Assembly: GCA_945788325.1 (NCBI GenBank) | Contig: CALZLL010000015.1 | Span: 1 to 15,606, forward strand | Origin: an uncultured Clostridium sp. | Lineage (GTDB): Bacteria > Bacillota_I > Bacilli_A > RF39 > UBA660 | Length of the DNA stretch: 15,606 bases | Direction of reading: 5' to 3' | In this document: in pieces, positions 13,876 through 15,606 of the stretch | How positions within the stretch are numbered: position 1 is the first letter of the stretch | Layout: the number at the start of each line of letters is the position of its first letter | Made by a program: the position numbers and the translations under genes | The notes under the pieces: generated by a model | Databases searched by the model: none | The model's input: the letters and a program-made list of their open reading frames with translations, nothing else | Told to the model about the DNA's origin: nothing

Positions 13876-14457
13876 ATGGATGAAAATAGCGTAAAAATAA
13901 AATTTTATAGTTTAGATGGTAAAACAGTTGATGTTTTTAACGTTAAAAAAAATGATATCATAGATTTTGATAAAGATATAAAAACTAATAAAAATTTTAA
14001 TGATGCCTTAAAAAAAGTTTTAAAAAAAGATATGAAATTATTAGCTAATAAAGTAATTAATATAGTTAATGAAATAACTAAAAAACTAGCTATTAACGGA
14101 ACTATTTTAAATGATAAGTTAGAAAGTGACATAAGTAAAATAGATTTAATAATAAGTGATTTAGAAAATATAATAAGTAATTTAATAATTGAAAAAAACA
14201 GTATAAAAATAAGATTCTTCTCTTCAAATAAAAAAGAGAAAAAAGAAAAGATTAAAAAGTTAGAAAATAGTATAGAATATATTTCAAAAAGTTTAAATGA
14301 TATTATATCTATCAAGGATGAATATAATAAATTAGATAAGAGAAATAAAGATTTGGAAGATCTTGTTTTTGAAGATGTTAAAAACGATGAAGAAGATGAA
14401 ACAGATCCACTAGAAAGAACAATAAATTTTTATATGTCAAAAAATGAAAAAAATTAA
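13876..14457 (+). CDS. Hypothetical charged coiled-coil protein
   Basis: A 193-residue soluble protein of unknown function. The first 35 residues look like a small beta region (VKIKFYSLDGKTVDVFNV). From about 40 to 165 it is predicted helix with heptad-like hydrophobics (LESDISKIDLIISDLENIISNLI, then KIKKLENSIEYISKSLNDII), and the C-terminus is acidic (DEEDETDPLE). GGAGG at 13863-13867 points to the ATG at 13876; the in-frame ATG at 13861 overlaps that site, and the longer TTG start at 13810 lies within the preceding terminator. The LafB-like gene follows 18 bases after its stop, so the two share a transcript. It may bind or regulate the glycolipid enzyme at the membrane, but only position supports this. 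Confidence 0.75.
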   Translation: MDENSVKIKFYSLDGKTVDVFNVKKNDIIDFDKDIKTNKNFNDALKKVLKKDMKLLANKVINIVNEITKKLAINGTILNDKLESDISKIDLIISDLENIISNLIIEKNSIKIRFFSSNKKEKKEKIKKLENSIEYISKSLNDIISIKDEYNKLDKRNKDLEDLVFEDVKNDEEDETDPLERTINFYMSKNEKN

Positions 14458-14475
14458 ACGTAGGAAGTGAGTAAC

Positions 14476-15486
14476 TTGAAAGTCCTTTTATATACTGAAA
14501 ATGAACATATGGTTGGAAAATCCGGATTAGGAAAAGCTATAAAACATCAAATGAAAGCACTAGATTCTGTTGGTATTAAATATACAACTAATTCAAAAGA
14601 AGACTATGATATATTACACATAAATACTTATTTTCCAAAATCATACTTTTTAGCTAAAAAAGCAAAGAAAAATGGTAAGAAAATAGTTTATCATGCACAT
14701 TCTACTGAAGAAGATTATAAAAATGGATTTATTTTTGCAAAGCAAACTTCAAAGCTATTTAAAAAGTGGTTAATAAAGTGTTATTCTTTAGGAGATGTAA
14801 TAGTTACTCCAACAATTTATTCAAAAAAATTATTACAAGGATATAAAGGATTAGAAAATAAAAAAATTTATGATGTGTCAAATGGTATAGAATTAGATTT
14901 TTTTAAAAAAGATGAAAAACTAGGAGAAGAATTTAGAAAAAAATATGGTTATACCAAAGATGATAAGGTTATTTTTGGTATAGGACTATATATTGAAAGA
15001 AAAGGTATAGTAGACTTTGTAGAATTAGCTAGAAGATTACCTGAATATAAATTTATATGGTTTGGTTATAGCCCTTTATTAGCGGCCACTAAGCCAGTAA
15101 AAAAAGCGGTTCATACAAAGTTAGATAACTTAATTTTTGCAGGATACGTAGATCAAGAAATGATTAAAGCTGCTATGAGTGGTGGAGACTTATTTTTATT
15201 TCCAACTTTAGAAGAAACAGAAGGAATTCCAATAATAGAAGCATGTGCATGTAAATGTAATGCAATAATAAGAGATATTCCTATATTTGAAGATTGGCTT
15301 ATAGATGGTAAAAATGTGTATAAAGCAAGACTAGTAGATGATTTTGAAAATAAAATAAAATTATTCTTTGATGGTAAATTACCAAGTTTAACAGATAATG
15401 CATATGAAATAGCAAAAAAAAGAAGCATAAAAACAGTAGGTAAAAAACTAGAAAAAATATATAAAGAAGTAGAACATTCTAAATAA
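14476..15486 (+). CDS. lafB: LafB/CpoA-like GT4 glycosyltransferase for diglycosyl-diacylglycerol
   Basis: A 336-residue GT4 enzyme. The N-terminus KVLLYTENEHMVGKSGLGKAIKHQMKAL, then DILHINTYFPKS (45-56), HAHSTEEDYKNGF (73-85), VIVTPTIYSKKLL (108-120) and VSNGIELDFF (134-143), closely recall the streptococcal CpoA/LafB and related diglycosyl-diacylglycerol synthases. Those add a second hexose to glucosyl-diacylglycerol, the lipid used as lipoteichoic-acid anchor and membrane lipid. The donor site E-x7-E is Glu247 to Glu255 (EETEGIPIIE). The TTG at 14476 is chosen because AGGAAGTGAG ends four bases before it and it gives the family N-terminus; a GTG at 14467 lies inside that ribosome site. The LafA partner that adds the first sugar is not in the window. 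Assignment is from remembered family patterns; substrate is not shown. Confidence 0.75.
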   Translation: MKVLLYTENEHMVGKSGLGKAIKHQMKALDSVGIKYTTNSKEDYDILHINTYFPKSYFLAKKAKKNGKKIVYHAHSTEEDYKNGFIFAKQTSKLFKKWLIKCYSLGDVIVTPTIYSKKLLQGYKGLENKKIYDVSNGIELDFFKKDEKLGEEFRKKYGYTKDDKVIFGIGLYIERKGIVDFVELARRLPEYKFIWFGYSPLLAATKPVKKAVHTKLDNLIFAGYVDQEMIKAAMSGGDLFLFPTLEETEGIPIIEACACKCNAIIRDIPIFEDWLIDGKNVYKARLVDDFENKIKLFFDGKLPSLTDNAYEIAKKRSIKTVGKKLEKIYKEVEHSK

Positions 15487-15502
15487 TAGAATGTTTTTTT
15501 TA
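15473..15502 (+). terminator. Terminator overlapping the end of the LafB-like gene
   Basis: AACATTCTA (15473-15481) pairs perfectly with TAGAATGTT (15487-15495), followed by a run of T. The loop contains the stop codon, so the last codons of the gene form the left arm. Confidence 0.85.
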
Positions 15503-15557
15503 ATTTTTAGGGGGATTATATATATTATGTCTAATAATACATATGAGGTGGTGTTAT

Positions 15558-15606
15558 ATGTATGAATTAGAAACTAAAACAGAAATAAAAAACATGATAT
15601 ATGAAG
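15558..15606 (+). CDS. Start of an ORF6N-domain protein, cut by the window end
   Basis: Sixteen codons are present, reading MYELETKTEIKNMIYE. The final IxNMIYE is how many ORF6N-domain proteins begin (followed there by IRG and a DNA-binding region), so this is probably one of those phage-type or chromosomal DNA-binding proteins. GAGGTGGTG at 15545-15553 is a strong ribosome site four bases upstream. A preceding 12-codon frame (15527-15565) overlaps this start. The call rests on 16 residues only. Confidence 0.5.
   Translation, partial: MYELETKTEIKNMIYE

Noticed and set aside
13905..14315. Long reverse-strand reading frame opposite the coiled-coil gene
   Set aside because: It is a hydrophobic antisense shadow of a Lys/Ile/Asn-rich gene, with no ribosome site and no family pattern.
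1..15606. Mollicute genetic code with TGA as tryptophan
   Set aside because: TGA ends two genes at expected positions and conserved tryptophans are TGG.

Overview
The window is a strongly AT-rich bacterial chromosome segment. It has strong AGGAGG or GGTGAT ribosome binding sites, short gaps, A/T-rich hairpin terminators and sigma-A-type promoters, many with an extended -10 (TGnTATAAT). TGA is used as a stop (12258-13346 and 8235-9086) and tryptophan is TGG, so the code is standard rather than the Mycoplasma one. Peptidoglycan-hydrolase, LCP-ligase and glycolipid-synthase homologues indicate a walled, Gram-positive-type cell. The best guess is a low-GC Bacillota/Bacilli lineage of the gut type (Erysipelotrichales/RF39-like); this is inference from style and homology, not a measured placement.

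Layout. 1-2000: reverse-strand operon of a hexapeptide-repeat acyltransferase followed by an overlapping multi-pass polysaccharide polymerase/ligase-like protein. 2001-3713: reverse-strand LCP protein with three membrane segments and an extra binding-protein-like domain. 3714-7225: divergent forward operon of a secreted glucosaminidase ending in a dockerin, then a membrane-anchored protein that begins with a cohesin-like domain. 7250-9086: tandem DUF1016/PDDEXK genes, the second with a hole in its nuclease core. 9087-10096: an Alg14/Alg13-type two-subunit glycosyltransferase. 10115-12227: a GT4 and a polyprenyl-phosphate GT2 glycosyltransferase. 12228-13346: a TagO/WecA/MraY-type polyprenyl-phosphate sugar-phosphate transferase with unusual active-site residues. 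13348-13835: a small J-like protein lacking HPD. 13839-15502: a coiled-coil protein and a LafB/CpoA-like glycolipid glycosyltransferase. 15558-end: start of an ORF6N-type gene.

Taken together, most of the window is a cell-envelope island. The TagO-like enzyme would load a sugar on undecaprenyl phosphate, the GT4, GT2 and Alg13/14 proteins would extend it, the acyltransferase would decorate it, the Wzy-like protein would polymerise or ligate it, and the LCP protein would attach the polymer to peptidoglycan. LafB would make the glycolipid anchor. The cohesin/dockerin pair could hold a wall hydrolase at the membrane surface. The DUF1016 twins and the ORF6N gene are accessory, defence- or phage-type genes set between the envelope genes.

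The most interesting signals are the adjacent dockerin-hydrolase and cohesin-anchor genes, the paired intragenic palindromes in the DUF1016 twins, and the altered TagO-like active site. No tRNA, rRNA, CRISPR array or insertion sequence was seen. No gene-free stretch exceeds 300 bases; the longest, 3663-3878, is a divergent promoter region.
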